NCBI RefSeq assembly: GCF_009687865.1 | Contig: NZ_BLAE01000055.1 | Location: 1-64,000, forward strand | Direction of reading: 5' to 3' | DNA length: 64,000 nt | DNA from: Acrocarpospora macrocephala | GTDB lineage: Bacteria; Actinomycetota; Actinomycetes; Streptosporangiales; Streptosporangiaceae | Shown here: piece by piece, positions 48,720-60,452 of the stretch | How the letters are laid out: every line of letters starts with the position of its first letter | How positions within the stretch are numbered: position 1 is the stretch's first letter | Translations under genes and position numbers: made by a program | The notes under the pieces: generated by a model | Databases searched by the model: none | Seen by the model: only the letters and a program-made list of their open reading frames with translations | What the model was told of the DNA's origin: nothing

Positions 48720-50233
48720 GGCGCACGTAGGACGAGGATGGCCAGGTCGTCGGCGCTCGGTTCCGGCGCGAAGTCCTGCACGGCGCGGCGGATCCGCTCG
48801 GCCACCGCCCGCGCGGACAGGTCCACGCATTCGGCCAATAACTTGGCGAGCCCGCCGTCGTCGTCGAGCAGCCGGGGGCCCGCGCGCCGCTCGGTGACCC
48901 CGTCGGTCACGCCGAGCAGCACGTCCCCGGGGCCGAGCCGGACGGCCTCGGCCTCGAACTGCACCTCGGGGAACACCCCGAGCAGGGACTGCGGGGAGGC
49001 CACGGTCTCCACCACGCCGCTCGGCCGCAGCCGCAGCGCCTCCGGGTGCCCGGCGGACACCAGCCGGAGGTCCAGGCCGCCGTGGGCCAGGGTGATCTCG
49101 CCGTGCAGCAGGGTCAGGAACCTGGCGCGGTCGCCTTCTTCGAGGATGGCCTGGTTCAGGCGGCCGACGACGGCGGCGATGCCGTACCCCTCGCGGGCGA
49201 GCAGGCGGAGGGTGTGCCTGGCCAGGCCGGTGACGGCCGCCGCCTCTGGCCCGGTGCCGCAGACGTCGCCGATGGCGAACCGCCAGACGCCGTCGGAGAC
49301 CGGGAACAGGTCGTAGAAGTCGCCGCCCACCTCGTTGGTCTCGCCGGCCGGTTCGTAGATCACGGCCGAGTCCAGGCCGGGCACCTTGGGCTCCTCCAGC
49401 GGCAGCAGGCTGCGCTGCAGGGCCCGGTTGGCGGCCGCCTGCTGGGCGTACAGCCTGGCGTTGTCGAGGGCGAGGGCGCAGCGGCGGGACAGGTCCTCGG
49501 CCAGCTGCCTGACCTCGTCAGGGAACCTGTCGGGGCGCCCGAGGCACATCAGGCCCAGCCGCCGCCCGCGGGCCGTGAGCGGGAACCCCAGGGCCTGCCA
49601 CCCGGCCACGTTCAGCTCCGCGGGATCGTCGCCGGCGGGCATCACCAGCCCGTCCAGCTCGGCCCGGAGCGCGTCGGTGCGGGATTCGTCGGCGTGCCAC
49701 ACGTAGGCGAGCTGCAGCGGCCCGCCGTGCTGCTCCGCCGTGTAGACCGAACACCACGACGCCAGCCGGGGCACCACGATCTGGGCGATGATCGCGGGCA
49801 CCATGGCGGGGTTGAGCGTCCCGGCCAGCAGATCGCTGGCGTCGGCCAGGAACCCCAGCCAGCCGGGTCCGGCGACCCGTTCGGCGACCTCCTCCGTGGC
49901 GACTCCCCCGGGCAGGTCCAGCCGGGCCCACCGGGTGCGGTCCGTGCCGTGGTAGGTCACCCCCCAGTCGGGCGCGTCGATCGGCGACGACTGCTCCTGC
50001 CCGATCTCCTTGACCTCGATCTGGAGGGAGTCCCCCTTGTGCAGCCACCGCACTTCGAAGGATCCGAACGGAACCGCCGCCACGAGGGTCTCCGCCACCC
50101 GCTGCGCGTCCTCCACCATGGACATGGCGGCCCACGCGGTCAGCACCTCGTGCGTGAACCGCTTAACCTCCGGAACAGCCGTGTCCCCTGCCGCGAAAGA
50201 CGCGGCCAGGACGGCACGTAGAGTGGACGTCAC
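48716..50233 (-). CDS. GAF/SpoIIE-type PP2C phosphatase
   Basis: A 505-residue protein. The N-terminal 130 residues resemble an ATPase/sensor region, residues 135-270 a GAF domain (ASWCSVYTAEQ, LTARGRRLGLMCLG, RCALALDNARLY), and residues 285-505 a SpoIIE phosphatase with QRSLLPLEEPKVPGL, EVGGDFYDLF, GDVCGTGPEAA and LLGVTDGVTERR, all metal-binding positions present. Such phosphatases reactivate anti-anti-sigma factors in partner-switching. Start GTG 50233. It is divergent from the poly-HAMP hybrid kinase with 96 bases between, suggesting a joint pathway. Confidence 0.9.
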   Translation of the reverse strand: MTSTLRAVLAASFAAGDTAVPEVKRFTHEVLTAWAAMSMVEDAQRVAETLVAAVPFGSFEVRWLHKGDSLQIEVKEIGQEQSSPIDAPDWGVTYHGTDRTRWARLDLPGGVATEEVAERVAGPGWLGFLADASDLLAGTLNPAMVPAIIAQIVVPRLASWCSVYTAEQHGGPLQLAYVWHADESRTDALRAELDGLVMPAGDDPAELNVAGWQALGFPLTARGRRLGLMCLGRPDRFPDEVRQLAEDLSRRCALALDNARLYAQQAAANRALQRSLLPLEEPKVPGLDSAVIYEPAGETNEVGGDFYDLFPVSDGVWRFAIGDVCGTGPEAAAVTGLARHTLRLLAREGYGIAAVVGRLNQAILEEGDRARFLTLLHGEITLAHGGLDLRLVSAGHPEALRLRPSGVVETVASPQSLLGVFPEVQFEAEAVRLGPGDVLLGVTDGVTERRAGPRLLDDDGGLAKLLAECVDLSARAVAERIRRAVQDFAPEPSADDLAILVLRAP

Positions 50234-50329
50234 CCCCTCGTGCCTACCACACTTCGGGCTGACGCGGAGTCAGACAAGCGTGAGCCTTACTTCCACGGAA
50301 CGTGACAGACTGGCGTGTGAGGAGGCCTT

Positions 50330-53300
50330 ATGATGCGCACGATCGCTGAAAAGGATGAGACCGAACGTCAATATTCGGAGTCCGATCTCAGGCCCCTGCT
50401 GGACACGCTGACCGTGTGGCGTGACGGCGACTTCCGGCGTCGAGTGCCGCATACGCCTCCTGGGATTCTGAGCGAGATCCGGCTGCTGCTCAACGAGGTG
50501 GCCGACCGCCGCGAGCATCTGGCCAACGAACTGGGCCGGGTCCGCCGCGAGGTGGTCAAGGAGGGCAGGTTCGGCGAGCGGCTCACCCCAGGCCCCGGTT
50601 TCGGGTCGTGGGCGGAGAGCGTCGAATCGGTGAACGATCTGATCGATGCCCTGGTCACGCCGGTGACCGGCGCCGCCGATGTGATCGACGCGGTCGCCAA
50701 GGGCGATCTCAACCGGCGCATCGACCTGGACCGGACGGCCCGCGGCGAGGTGCGGCGGCTGGGCAAGGCCATCAACGGCATGGTCGACCAGCTGGCCCTG
50801 TTCACCTCCGAGGTGACCCGGGTGACCCGGGACGTGGGCACCGAGGGCAAGCTGGGCGGCCGGGCCAACCTGCGTGGCATGTCGGGTTCGTGGCGGGATC
50901 TGACCGACGCCGTGAACACCATGTCCGGCCGGGTCTCCGCGCAGGTCCGCGACATCGCCGTGGTGACCACCGCGGTGGCCCGCGGCGACTTGTCACGGAA
51001 AGTCACCGTGGACGCGGTCGGTGAGATGTTCGAGCTGAAGAACACCGTGAACACGATGGTGGACCAGCTGTCCGCGTTCGCCGAGGAGGTGACGCGGGTC
51101 GCCCGCGAGGTCGGCACCGAAGGCCAGCTCGGCGGCCAGGCCCAGGTCCGGGGGGTATCGGGGGTCTGGAAGGACCTCACCGACAACGTCAACTTCATGG
51201 CCAACAACCTGACCTCCCAGGTCCGCCAGATCGCCGCCGTCTCCACCGCCGTCGCCCAGGGCAACCTCTCCAAGAAGATCACCGTCGACGCGCAGGGCGA
51301 GATCCTGGAACTCAAGGACACGCTCAACACGATGGTGGACCAACTTTCCGCGTTCGCCGACGAGGTCACCCGCGTCGCCCGCGAGGTCGGCACCGAGGGA
51401 CGTCTCGGCGGGCGCGCCGAAGTGAAGGGCGTGTCGGGCGTCTGGAAGGACCTCACCGACAACGTCAACTCGATGGCGAAGAACCTGACCTACCAGGTCC
51501 GCAACATCGCCCAGGTCACCACGGCCGTCGCCAACGGCGACCTCACCCGCAAGATAGACGTGGACGCCCAAGGCGAGATCCTGGAACTCAAGTCGACCAT
51601 GAACACGATGGTGGACCAGCTCTCCTCCTTCGCCGACGAGGTCACCCGCGTCGCCCGCGAGGTCGGCACCGAAGGCCGCCTCGGCGGCCAGGCCCAGGTC
51701 CGCGGCGTGTCGGGGGTCTGGAAGGACCTCACCGACAACGTCAACTTCATGGCCAACAACCTGACCTCCCAGGTCCGCCAGATCGCCGCCGTCTCCACCG
51801 CCGTCGCCCAAGGAAACCTGTCCAAGAAGATCACCGTCGACGCGCAGGGCGAGATCCTCCAGCTGAAGGACACCATGAACACGATGGTGGACCAGCTGTC
51901 CGCGTTCGCCGACGAGGTCACCCGCGTCGCCCGCGAGGTCGGCACCGAAGGCCGCCTCGGCGGCCAGGCCCGGGTGCCCGGCGTGTCCGGCGTCTGGAAG
52001 GACCTCACCGACAACGTCAACTCGATGGCCACCAACCTGACCTACCAGGTCCGCAACATCGGCGAGGTGACCACGGCGGTCGCCAACGGCGACCTCACCC
52101 GCAAGATCGACGTGGACGCCCAGGGCGAGATCCTGGTCCTCAAGACCACCATCAACACCATGGTCGACCAGCTCTCCTCCTTCGCCTCCGAAGTCACCCG
52201 CGTCGCCCGCGAGGTCGGCTCGGAAGGCCAGCTGGGCGGTCAGGCCCGGGTGGAAGGCGTCGAAGGCACCTGGAAGCGCCTCACCGAGAGCGTCAACGAG
52301 CTGGCCGGCAACCTCACCACCCAGGTGCGCGCCATCGCCGAGGTGACCAGCGCGGTCGCCCGCGGCGACCTGACCCGCTCCATCACCGTGGACGCGCCCG
52401 GCGAGATCGCCCAGCTCAAGGACAACATCAACACGATGGTGTCCACCCTGGTCGACACCACCAACACCAACCAGGACCAGGACTGGCTCAAGTCCAACCT
52501 GGCCCGCATCTCCCGCCTCATGCAGGGCCACCGCGACCTGATCGAGGTGACCCGCCTGATCATGAGCGAGCTGACCCCGCTGGTCTCGGCCAGCCACGGC
52601 GCCTGCTACCTGGTGGTCGACGGCGAGCTCACCCTGATCGCCGGGTACGGCATCCAGCCCGGCTCCGCCCCCCGGCAGCGCTTCGCGCTCGGCGAGGGCA
52701 TCGTCGGCCAAGCCGCGCTGGAGACCCAGCAGATCATCCTGGAGAACGTCCCCGCCGACTACATCACCATCGAGACCGGCCTCAGCAAGGCCAACCCCGC
52801 CCAGATCGTGGTCTTGCCCATCCTGTTCGAGAACCAGGTGCTCGGCGTGCTGGAGATGGCCTCCTTCACCCACTTCAGCGAGATCCACCTGGACTTCCTG
52901 GCGCAGCTGGTGGAGACCATCGGGGTCACCATAAACACGATCATCGCCAACTCGCGTACCGAGGATCTGCTGAAGGAGTCGCAGCGGCTGGCCACCGAGC
53001 TGCAGGAGCGCTCCGACGAGCTGCAGCGCCAGCAGGAGGAGCTGCGCAGGTCCAACGCCGAACTGGAGGACAAGGCGGCGCTGCTGGCCAAGCAGAACCG
53101 GGCCATCGAGATCCAGAACTTCCAGATCGAGCAGGCCAGGCGGACCCTGGAGGAGCGGGCCGAGCAGCTGGCCGTCTCCAGCCGCTACAAGTCCGAGTTC
53201 CTCGCCAACATGTCGCACGAGCTGCGCACCCCGCTGAACAGCCTGCTGGTGCTGGCCAAGCTGCTCACCGAGAACGCCGAGGGCAACCTGACCCCGCAGC

Positions 53301-54511
53301 AGGTGGAGTTCGCCCGCACCATCCACGGCGCGGGCTCCGCGCTGCTCCAGCTGATCAACGACATCCTCGACCTGTCCAAGGTGGAGGCCGGCCGGATGGA
53401 CATCCACCCGCAGCAGCTGTCGCTGCCCACGCTGGTGGACTACATGGAGGCCACGTTCGCGCCGCTGGCCCAGGACAAGGGCCTGTCCTTCACCGTCGAC
53501 GTCGACCCGAGCGTGCCGAACGAGCTGCGCACCGACGAGCAGCGCATGCAGCAGGTGCTGCGCAACCTGCTCTCCAACGCGGTCAAGTTCACCCCGAAGG
53601 GCGAGGTACGCCTGCAGGTGTCACACGCGCCCGACTCGGTGGATTATGTCGACGAGACGCTCCGCAGCTCCGACAAGATCCTCGCGTTCGCGGTGGTGGA
53701 CACCGGCATCGGCATCGCCCCCGACAAGCTCGAAGTGATCTTCGAGGCGTTCCGCCAGGCCGACGGCACCACCAGCCGGAAGTACGGCGGCACCGGCCTT
53801 GGCCTCTCGATCTGCCGGGAGATAGCCCGCCTGCTCGGCGGCGAGATCCACGTCGACAGCGTCCCCGGCGAGGGCAGCACGTTCACCCTCTACCTGCCCT
53901 TGTCGTACGCGGGACCGCTGGCCGCCAGGGACGGCGGCGCCGCCACCATCGCCTCCTACGCCGCGGAACGCCGGGACCGCATGCTCCTGGCCGACTACCA
54001 GGCCGACAGCGACGACGTGCTGCCGGACATCCCGCTCCCGACCGACCTGCCGGAACCCCGCCGGGTCACCGAGATCGACCTCGCCTCCGGCCGCGACTGG
54101 CAGGGCGAGGACCCGCTCACCGGCGCCAAGATCCTGATAGTGGACGACGACATCCGCAACGTGTTCGCGCTGACCAGCGTCCTGGAGCGGCACGGCTCCA
54201 TCGTCGTGTACGGCGAGAACGGCCGCGAGGGCATCGAACAGCTCGAACGCAACGAGGACGTGGCCCTGGTCCTGATGGACATCATGATGCCGGAGATGGA
54301 CGGCTGGGCCACCACCTCGGCCATCCGCCGCATGCCGCAGTTCGCCGACCTGCCGATCATCGCGCTGACCGCCAAGGTGATGCGCGGCGACCGGGAGAAG
54401 AGCATCGCCTCCGGGGCGTCCGACTACGTGCCCAAGCCGGTGGACGTGGACCGGCTGCTCGAACGGCTGCGCGGCTGGCTGCTGCGCGGAACCACGGCGG
54501 AGGGAAGCTGA
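50330..54511 (+). CDS. Poly-HAMP hybrid sensor histidine kinase
   Basis: A 1393-residue soluble kinase with no membrane helix. Residues 100-700 are seven HAMP-type repeats of 92 residues (recurring [34 protein letters not shown] and [14 protein letters not shown]). A GAF domain (735-880), a coiled coil (880-945), a dimerisation box with H963 ([10 protein letters not shown]), an ATPase domain ([23 protein letters not shown]) and a receiver with D1317 ([11 protein letters not shown]) follow. The layout resembles fungal group III kinases. GAGGAGG precedes the ATG by five bases. The stop overlaps the response regulator start. Input is probably cytoplasmic, for example osmotic or redox state (inference). 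Confidence 0.93.
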   Translation: MMRTIAEKDETERQYSESDLRPLLDTLTVWRDGDFRRRVPHTPPGILSEIRLLLNEVADRREHLANELGRVRREVVKEGRFGERLTPGPGFGSWAESVESVNDLIDALVTPVTGAADVIDAVAKGDLNRRIDLDRTARGEVRRLGKAINGMVDQLALFTSEVTRVTRDVGTEGKLGGRANLRGMSGSWRDLTDAVNTMSGRVSAQVRDIAVVTTAVARGDLSRKVTVDAVGEMFELKNTVNTMVDQLSAFAEEVTRVAREVGTEGQLGGQAQVRGVSGVWKDLTDNVNFMANNLTSQVRQIAAVSTAVAQGNLSKKITVDAQGEILELKDTLNTMVDQLSAFADEVTRVAREVGTEGRLGGRAEVKGVSGVWKDLTDNVNSMAKNLTYQVRNIAQVTTAVANGDLTRKIDVDAQGEILELKSTMNTMVDQLSSFADEVTRVAREVGTEGRLGGQAQVRGVSGVWKDLTDNVNFMANNLTSQVRQIAAVSTAVAQGNLSKKITVDAQGEILQLKDTMNTMVDQLSAFADEVTRVAREVGTEGRLGGQARVPGVSGVWKDLTDNVNSMATNLTYQVRNIGEVTTAVANGDLTRKIDVDAQGEILVLKTTINTMVDQLSSFASEVTRVAREVGSEGQLGGQARVEGVEGTWKRLTESVNELAGNLTTQVRAIAEVTSAVARGDLTRSITVDAPGEIAQLKDNINTMVSTLVDTTNTNQDQDWLKSNLARISRLMQGHRDLIEVTRLIMSELTPLVSASHGACYLVVDGELTLIAGYGIQPGSAPRQRFALGEGIVGQAALETQQIILENVPADYITIETGLSKANPAQIVVLPILFENQVLGVLEMASFTHFSEIHLDFLAQLVETIGVTINTIIANSRTEDLLKESQRLATELQERSDELQRQQEELRRSNAELEDKAALLAKQNRAIEIQNFQIEQARRTLEERAEQLAVSSRYKSEFLANMSHELRTPLNSLLVLAKLLTENAEGNLTPQQVEFARTIHGAGSALLQLINDILDLSKVEAGRMDIHPQQLSLPTLVDYMEATFAPLAQDKGLSFTVDVDPSVPNELRTDEQRMQQVLRNLLSNAVKFTPKGEVRLQVSHAPDSVDYVDETLRSSDKILAFAVVDTGIGIAPDKLEVIFEAFRQADGTTSRKYGGTGLGLSICREIARLLGGEIHVDSVPGEGSTFTLYLPLSYAGPLAARDGGAATIASYAAERRDRMLLADYQADSDDVLPDIPLPTDLPEPRRVTEIDLASGRDWQGEDPLTGAKILIVDDDIRNVFALTSVLERHGSIVVYGENGREGIEQLERNEDVALVLMDIMMPEMDGWATTSAIRRMPQFADLPIIALTAKVMRGDREKSIASGASDYVPKPVDVDRLLERLRGWLLRGTTAEGS
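51079..52182 (+). repeat. Tandem 552-bp duplication within the HAMP array
   Basis: Positions 51079-51630 and 51631-52182 are near-identical copies in exact register. Each spans two 92-residue HAMP units, one reading [13 protein letters not shown] and the next [13 protein letters not shown]. The alternation repeats in order, so a two-unit block was duplicated after the single-unit array had diverged. Confidence 0.85.
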
Positions 54512-55140
54512 TGCCCGACCGCGCGAAGATCCTCATGGTCGACGACCGGGAGGAGAACCTGATCGCGCTGGAGGCGATCCTCAGCTCGCTCGACCTGGTC
54601 CCGGTCCGGGCCCGCTCCGGCGAGGAGGCGCTGAAGGCGCTGCTCGGCACCGAGTTCGCGCTGATCCTGCTGGACGTGCGCATGCCCGGCATGGATGGCT
54701 TCGAGACGGCCGCCCACATCAAACGCCGGGAGCGCACCCGCAACATCCCGATCATCTTCCTGACGGTCGTCGACAGCGCCCCCGACTACGCCTTCCGCGG
54801 CTACGCGGCCGGCGCGGTGGACTACCTGACCAAACCGTTCGACCCGTGGGTGCTCCGCGCCAAGGTCGCGGTCTTCGTCGAGCTCTACAACATGACCCAG
54901 CGCCTCACCGAGCAGGCCGCCCTGCTCCGCGAACGCCTGGCCGCCGAACTCCCCAACGGCAACGCCGACCAGCCCTCGGTCCTGCCCGAACTCTCCCGCC
55001 GTCTCACCGCCGCCGAGAACGAACTCACCCGCGTACGGGAAGCCGCCCGCAAATCCGGCGACAGCTCCCTGACCAGCCCCCTGGCCGACCTCGCCCAGCG
55101 GCTGGCCCACCTCCGCGCGGGCTTCGACGCGCTGTCCTGA
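54511..55140 (+). CDS. Response regulator
   Basis: A 209-residue protein. Residues 5-125 are a receiver domain: D11-D12 (MVDDREEN), phospho-acceptor D55 (LLDVRMPGMDG), FLTVVD and K near 105 (YLTKPF). The remaining 80 residues are helical and coiled-coil-like without a known DNA-binding or enzyme domain. It begins in the stop codon of the hybrid kinase (TGATG), so the two are coupled; it is the probable phosphate partner of that kinase. Output may be through protein contact, for example with the SpoIIE-type phosphatase (inference). Confidence 0.9.
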   Translation: MPDRAKILMVDDREENLIALEAILSSLDLVPVRARSGEEALKALLGTEFALILLDVRMPGMDGFETAAHIKRRERTRNIPIIFLTVVDSAPDYAFRGYAAGAVDYLTKPFDPWVLRAKVAVFVELYNMTQRLTEQAALLRERLAAELPNGNADQPSVLPELSRRLTAAENELTRVREAARKSGDSSLTSPLADLAQRLAHLRAGFDALS

Positions 55141-55151
55141 CGTTCCTCAGG

Positions 55152-56075
55152 TCATGGCCGCGTGGCGAAGGGGACGGATCGGGCAGGCAGGCGCATGCCC
55201 CGGCCCGTCCACAGCTCGCGCATGCGGTCCGGATAGTCGGTGACGATCCCGGCGACGCCGAGGTCGATGAGGCTCGCGGCCTCTTCTGGGTCGTTGACCG
55301 TCCAGGCCACGACCGGCAGGCCGCGCAGGGCGGCGCTGGTCATCAGCGGCAGGTCGATCAGCACGCGGTCGGGTGAGAGGGCGGTCGCGCCGACGGCTTC
55401 GGCGGCGGCGGGGATGTCGTCGGCGACGTCGCGGACCTCGAAGCCCGCGAGCCAGGCGGGGTCGATGGTGTCGGCTTCGATCAGCGCGAAGCGGTGCGGG
55501 ACCGCGTCGCGGGCGGCCTGCAGGATGCGCCAGTCGAAGCTGAGGATCGCCGAGGTCTGGACGCGGTTGTGGCGAGCCAGCTCCGCCAGGACCAGGTCGG
55601 TGAAAAGCTGGTGGTCGGGGGATAGGTCCGGGCGGGTGGGGTCGGATTTCAGCTCCACGTGCAGCCGGACCTGGTCCGCGCCGTACGCCCCGACCAGGGC
55701 GAGCACCGCGCCGAGGGTGGGCATCCGGGTGTCGGGGATCGGGACCTGGGTGGCCGCGAAGGGATCGTTGGCCTTCTTCGGCCGCCGGACACCGGCGTCC
55801 AGTGTCCGGATCTGATATTGGGTGAGGCTTTTGACGGGTTTGCCGACGTAGGGGAACATCGCGTCCCCCGGCGTGAACGCGGTGGTGTCCGCGCTGGTCA
55901 GGGCCGAGATCGTCAGGTCGTGGCTGAGGATGAGCTGGCGGTCGGCCGTCAGCGTGACGTCGAACTCCAGCGCGTCGACGCCGAGCTCCAGCGCGAACGC
56001 CAGCCCTGGCAGCGTGTTCTCGGGGCGCAGACCCCGCGCGCCCCGATGGCCATGCAACTCAACATGTCCGTACAC
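55152..56075 (-). CDS. Glycerophosphodiester phosphodiesterase
   Basis: A 307-residue GDPD enzyme with a TIM-barrel layout. Active-site segments are HGHRGARGLRPENT (H10, E19), ALEFDVTLTADRQLILSHD with acidic metal ligands and second His, and VELKSD. It ends with WTVNDPEEAASLIDLGV and IVTDYPDRM, as in the family. There is no signal peptide, so it likely acts in the cytoplasm, splitting glycerophosphodiesters to glycerol-3-phosphate and alcohol. It stands alone between the regulator and purA. Confidence 0.92.
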   Translation of the reverse strand: MYGHVELHGHRGARGLRPENTLPGLAFALELGVDALEFDVTLTADRQLILSHDLTISALTSADTTAFTPGDAMFPYVGKPVKSLTQYQIRTLDAGVRRPKKANDPFAATQVPIPDTRMPTLGAVLALVGAYGADQVRLHVELKSDPTRPDLSPDHQLFTDLVLAELARHNRVQTSAILSFDWRILQAARDAVPHRFALIEADTIDPAWLAGFEVRDVADDIPAAAEAVGATALSPDRVLIDLPLMTSAALRGLPVVAWTVNDPEEAASLIDLGVAGIVTDYPDRMRELWTGRGMRLPARSVPFATRP

Positions 56076-56124
56076 ACCCGCGAACCCTACCTGGTCAACC
56101 CCGGGGGTCCGCGGACGCCACTCG

Positions 56125-57408
56125 CTACACGAGAGATCTGATCTGGAGGGTCTGGTCGCGGCCCGGGCCGACGCCGATCGCGGAGATGGGGGCGCCGCTC
56201 ATCTCCTCCAGGGCCCGCACGTACGACTGGGCGTTCGGCGGGAGGTCGTCGAAGGTCTTGGCGCTGGAGATGTCCTCCTGCCAGCCGGGGAGCTCCTCGT
56301 AGACGGGCGTGGCGTGGTGGAACTCGGTCTGGGTGGTCGGGATCTCGTCGTGACGGGTGCCGTCCACGTCGTAGCCGACGCAGACCGGGATCCGCTCCAG
56401 GCCGGAGAGCACGTCCAGCTTGGTGAGGAAGAAGTCGGTGACGCCGTTGATGCGGGTGGCGTAGCGGGCGATGACGGCGTCGAACCAGCCGCAGCGGCGG
56501 TTGCGGCCGGTGGTGGTGCCGTACTCATGGCCGGTCTTGCGGAGCCACTCGCCCTGGTCGTCGAGGAGTTCGGTCGGGAACGGGCCTGAACCCACCCGCG
56601 TGGTGTACGCCTTCAGGATGCCGATCACCCGGGTCAGCCGGGTCGGCGGGATGCCCGAACCCGCGCAGGCGCCGCCGCTGGTGGGCGAGCTGGACGTGAC
56701 GAACGGGTAGGTGCCGTGGTCGATGTCCAGGAGCGTGCCCTGGCCGCCTTCGAGGAGCACGAACTTGCCCTCGTCGAGGGCCTTGCAGAGCACCAGCGAG
56801 GTGTCGGCGATGTGCGGGCGCAGCCGCTCCGCGTAGCCGAGATACTCCTCCAGCACCGCCGCCGGATCCAGGCCCCGGCGGTTGTAGATCTTGGTGAGGA
56901 TCTGGTTCTTGTCGTGCAGGGCGCCCTCGATCTTCTTCTGCAGGATGCCCGGGTCGAGCAGGTCCTGTACCCGGATCCCCATCCGGTTGATCTTGTCGCT
57001 GTAGGCGGGGCCGATGCCCCGGCCGGTGGTCCCGATCTTCGCCTTGCCCAGGTAGCGCTCGGTGACCTTGTCCAGCGCCTTGTGGTGAGGCATGATCAGG
57101 TGCGCGCTGGCCGAGATCAGCAGCCGATCGCAGTTGATCCCCCGCTGCGCCAGCCCGTCGATCTCCCCGAGCAGCACGCCCGGGTCGATCACGACACCGT
57201 TCCCGATCACCGGGATCACCTCGGGCGAGAGCACTCCCGTCGGGAGCAGGTGCAGCGCATATTTCTGATCGCCGATGACGACCGTATGCCCCGCGTTGTT
57301 GCCCCCCTGGTAGCGAACCACATAGTCGACCTCACCCCCCAGGAGGTCGGTGGCCTTTCCCTTGCCCTCATCGCCCCACTGGGCACCCACGAGAACGACA
57401 GCCGGCAT
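56125..57408 (-). CDS. purA: Adenylosuccinate synthetase
   Basis: A 427-residue enzyme of purine synthesis: GTP-dependent ligation of IMP and aspartate to adenylosuccinate. Signatures are [20 protein letters not shown] (GTP loop), [44 protein letters not shown] and [13 protein letters not shown]. The length is exactly typical. The ATG at 57408 starts the protein; an open frame extends upstream through a hairpin and is not coding. Confidence 0.98.
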   Translation of the reverse strand: MPAVVLVGAQWGDEGKGKATDLLGGEVDYVVRYQGGNNAGHTVVIGDQKYALHLLPTGVLSPEVIPVIGNGVVIDPGVLLGEIDGLAQRGINCDRLLISASAHLIMPHHKALDKVTERYLGKAKIGTTGRGIGPAYSDKINRMGIRVQDLLDPGILQKKIEGALHDKNQILTKIYNRRGLDPAAVLEEYLGYAERLRPHIADTSLVLCKALDEGKFVLLEGGQGTLLDIDHGTYPFVTSSSPTSGGACAGSGIPPTRLTRVIGILKAYTTRVGSGPFPTELLDDQGEWLRKTGHEYGTTTGRNRRCGWFDAVIARYATRINGVTDFFLTKLDVLSGLERIPVCVGYDVDGTRHDEIPTTQTEFHHATPVYEELPGWQEDISSAKTFDDLPPNAQSYVRALEEMSGAPISAIGVGPGRDQTLQIRSLV

Positions 57409-57434
57409 GTTCAAACTCCCACGCACAAAAGCCA

Positions 57435-57463
57435 AGCCCCTGACGCAATAGCTATCAGGGGCT
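57435..57463 (-). terminator. Hairpin between DUF3151 gene and purA
   Basis: AGCCCCTGA and TCAGGGGCT form a perfect 9-bp stem with an 11-base loop, followed on the reverse strand by TGGCTTTTG. It lies 114 bases past the DUF3151 stop and 27 bases before the purA start, so it could end the former or act in the purA leader. Confidence 0.6.
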
Positions 57464-57576
57464 CTTGCAACCTGAGAGTACCTGAAATCGTCCACCTGTC
57501 CGGCTCGGCAGGCATACGACCAACGGTCAAGGATTACCCGAAGCGGGCTGAGGGGGTGATGCGGGGGTTCTCCCAG

Positions 57577-57993
57577 TCAGGACGCCAATGCGTCTGCGGC
57601 GGCGGGGCTGCTGTCGCGGAGGAACTGGTTGCAGCGTTCGGCTTCGTCTTTCTCGCCGATGGCCTGGGCGGCGCGGGCGAGGGCGTTGAGGCAGCGGAGG
57701 AAGCCGCGGTTGGGTTCGTGTTCCCAGGGGATGGGGCCGTGGCCCTTCCAGCCGGCGCGGCGGAGTTGGTCGAGGCCGCGGTGGTAGCCGGTTCTGGCGA
57801 AGGCGTAGGAGGTGACCGCGTGGCCCTTGGCGAAGTAGTCGTCCGCCAGGGTCGCCCAGGCTGCCGAGTACGCGGGGAAGCGGGCGGCGACGTCGGCGGC
57901 CTTGTAGCCGGTCTCGATCATCTCCCGGGCTTCCTGGTGGTCGGGCAGCAGGGTGGGCGGTGGGCCGGCGAGCAGGTTCTCGTTCAGTTCCAT
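57577..57993 (-). CDS. DUF3151 protein
   Basis: A 138-residue actinobacterial protein. It has the family start NLLAGPPPTLLPD, then WATLADDYFAKGHAVTSYAF, ARTGYHRGLDQLRRAGWKGHG and RGFLRCLNALARAAQAIGE. Structure suggests a TPR-like helical fold; function unknown. I start at ATG 57993; in-frame starts upstream (to 58068) are possible but lie outside the conserved part. The position between fba and purA on the same strand is a common actinomycete order. Confidence 0.9.
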   Translation of the reverse strand: MELNENLLAGPPPTLLPDHQEAREMIETGYKAADVAARFPAYSAAWATLADDYFAKGHAVTSYAFARTGYHRGLDQLRRAGWKGHGPIPWEHEPNRGFLRCLNALARAAQAIGEKDEAERCNQFLRDSSPAAADALAS

Positions 57994-58086
57994 CGGCGAA
58001 GCGACTCCCGTCCTGGGGCGAGGATTCACGTTAGACATACCTACCTGATGCATGCCGACCGTAATCATTTATACAAAATTCAGCGA

Positions 58087-58120
58087 AGGGCCCTAACCCC
58101 GGCCACGGGATTAGGGCCCT
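58087..58120 (-). terminator. Terminator of fba
   Basis: AGGGCCCTAA and TTAGGGCCCT pair perfectly, with a further CCCG/CGGG inner stem. It lies 13 bases past the aldolase stop on the reverse strand. Confidence 0.85.
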
Positions 58121-58132
58121 CGGCGAGTTGCT

Positions 58133-59155
<1,023 letters not shown>

Positions 59156-59276
59156 CGGAAGTCAGCTCCCTGTTCACATCTGATTGGCCGTGTGCAAGTA
59201 TTCCGAAACGCGGGCCGATGAGGGAAGCGTAGGGCTTCTACGCCGTTTGGCGTCGCCCGGGGTAGGCTCGTCCGCG

Positions 59277-59963
59277 ATGGACGTCTCGAATCTTCTCAGC
59301 GCCGAATGGTGGATCGTCACGTTCGGCCTCATCGGCATTCTCACGATCATTTTCGCCGAGACCGGGCTGCTGATCGGTTTCTTCCTGCCCGGCGACTCGC
59401 TGCTGGTGGTGGCCGGGATGGGCGCCTCCGCGCAGGTGGCCAGCGCGGTCGGCCTCGACACCCCCTTCCCGCTGGGACTGCTGCTGGTCGGCGCGCCGGT
59501 GTGCGCCATCGCCGGCGCCCAGTTAGGCCACTACATCGGCGCCAAGGCGGGCCCCCGCCTGTTCGCGCGGCCGGAATCCAAGCTCTTCAAACAAGAGTAC
59601 GTCGAGAAGGCCCAGCACTATTTCGAGAAGTTCGGACCGGAGAAGGCCGTGGTGCTCGCCCGGTTCATCCCGATCGTCCGGACGTTCCTCAACCCGGTGG
59701 CGGGCATGCTCGGCATGGACCGCAGGCGCTTCCTGCTGTGGAACATCGTCGGCGGCGTCCTCTGGACCGACGGCCTGCTGCTGTTCGGCTACTTCATCGG
59801 CAGCAGGATCCCCAACGTCGACCGCTACATCCTGCCCGGCGCCGCGGTGATCATCCTGCTCTCCATCATCCCGATCATCCGGGAAATCATGAAAAATCGG
59901 AAAGCGGCGGCCCCCGCGCCCGACCCCAAGGGCAAACACCACCGCGAGGCAGCCGGCAGCTGA
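59277..59963 (+). CDS. DedA-family membrane protein
   Basis: A 228-residue DedA/VTT protein with about five membrane helices. The family signature is FAETGLLIGFFLPGDSLLVV, then GAQLGHYIGAKAG and a RFIPIVRTFLNPVAGMLGM re-entrant segment with the essential Arg. DedA proteins are now regarded as lipid or undecaprenyl-phosphate flippases. TAGGCT lies eight bases before ATG 59277 and there is no SD, so the gene is probably leaderless. Divergent from fba. Confidence 0.93.
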   Translation: MDVSNLLSAEWWIVTFGLIGILTIIFAETGLLIGFFLPGDSLLVVAGMGASAQVASAVGLDTPFPLGLLLVGAPVCAIAGAQLGHYIGAKAGPRLFARPESKLFKQEYVEKAQHYFEKFGPEKAVVLARFIPIVRTFLNPVAGMLGMDRRRFLLWNIVGGVLWTDGLLLFGYFIGSRIPNVDRYILPGAAVIILLSIIPIIREIMKNRKAAAPAPDPKGKHHREAAGS

Positions 59964-60014
59964 GGATACCTTTTAGTACGGATTCACGCCCCGTGACCCG
60001 CTACCGTGTGAAAC

Positions 60015-60452
60015 GTGGGACGCCACCGATCTGATCCCTTCGGAGCGGCCCGGCTGGTCATCGTCATCATGGTGGCGGTCGGGGTGCTGGGCCTGCTCGT
60101 GGTGGGCGTGCTCGCCCTGGTCAACCCCACGACCGAGGCCTCCTCGGTGCCCATCCGGGTGACGCCGTCCCCGACCCCCACGCCCGAGGCGGACACGAAG
60201 ACCCCCACGCTGGAGATCGTCTGCGTCGCCGAGCGTTGCCCGGTGTTCGTGCGCGTTCCCGGCGGCGACATCCTGACCGACCAGGAACTGACGCAAGGGC
60301 AGCGCGTCCGCCACTTCGAGCCCGAGCTGGACGTGGTGCTCGACGACGCGGGGACCGTACAGGTGGAGGAGAACGGCAAGGCGCGCCCCCCGGGCGCCGC
60401 CGGGGAGCGGGAGGCCTTCGAGGTCAGGCGAGCCCCAGATCAGCCAAGCTGA
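60015..60452 (+). CDS. Membrane-anchored protein with RodZ-C-like domain
   Basis: A 145-residue protein. A cytoplasmic stub is followed by one membrane helix (ARLVIVIMVAVGVLGLLVVG), a Pro/Thr linker and an extracytoplasmic domain reading VFVRVPGGDILTDQELTQGQ and VVLDDAGTVQVEENGKARPP. This resembles the DUF4115 C-terminal domain of RodZ-type proteins without the cytoplasmic HTH. Start GTG 60015 has TACCGT seven bases upstream, likely leaderless. The 3' end overlaps pyrE by 29 bases on the other strand. The RodZ link is a moderate-confidence inference. Confidence 0.7.
   Translation: MGRHRSDPFGAARLVIVIMVAVGVLGLLVVGVLALVNPTTEASSVPIRVTPSPTPTPEADTKTPTLEIVCVAERCPVFVRVPGGDILTDQELTQGQRVRHFEPELDVVLDDAGTVQVEENGKARPPGAAGEREAFEVRRAPDQPS

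Noticed and set aside
50600-52450. Regularly spaced repeats that might suggest a repeat array such as CRISPR
   Set aside because: The period is 276 bp and in frame with HAMP units of a kinase; the repeats are coding.
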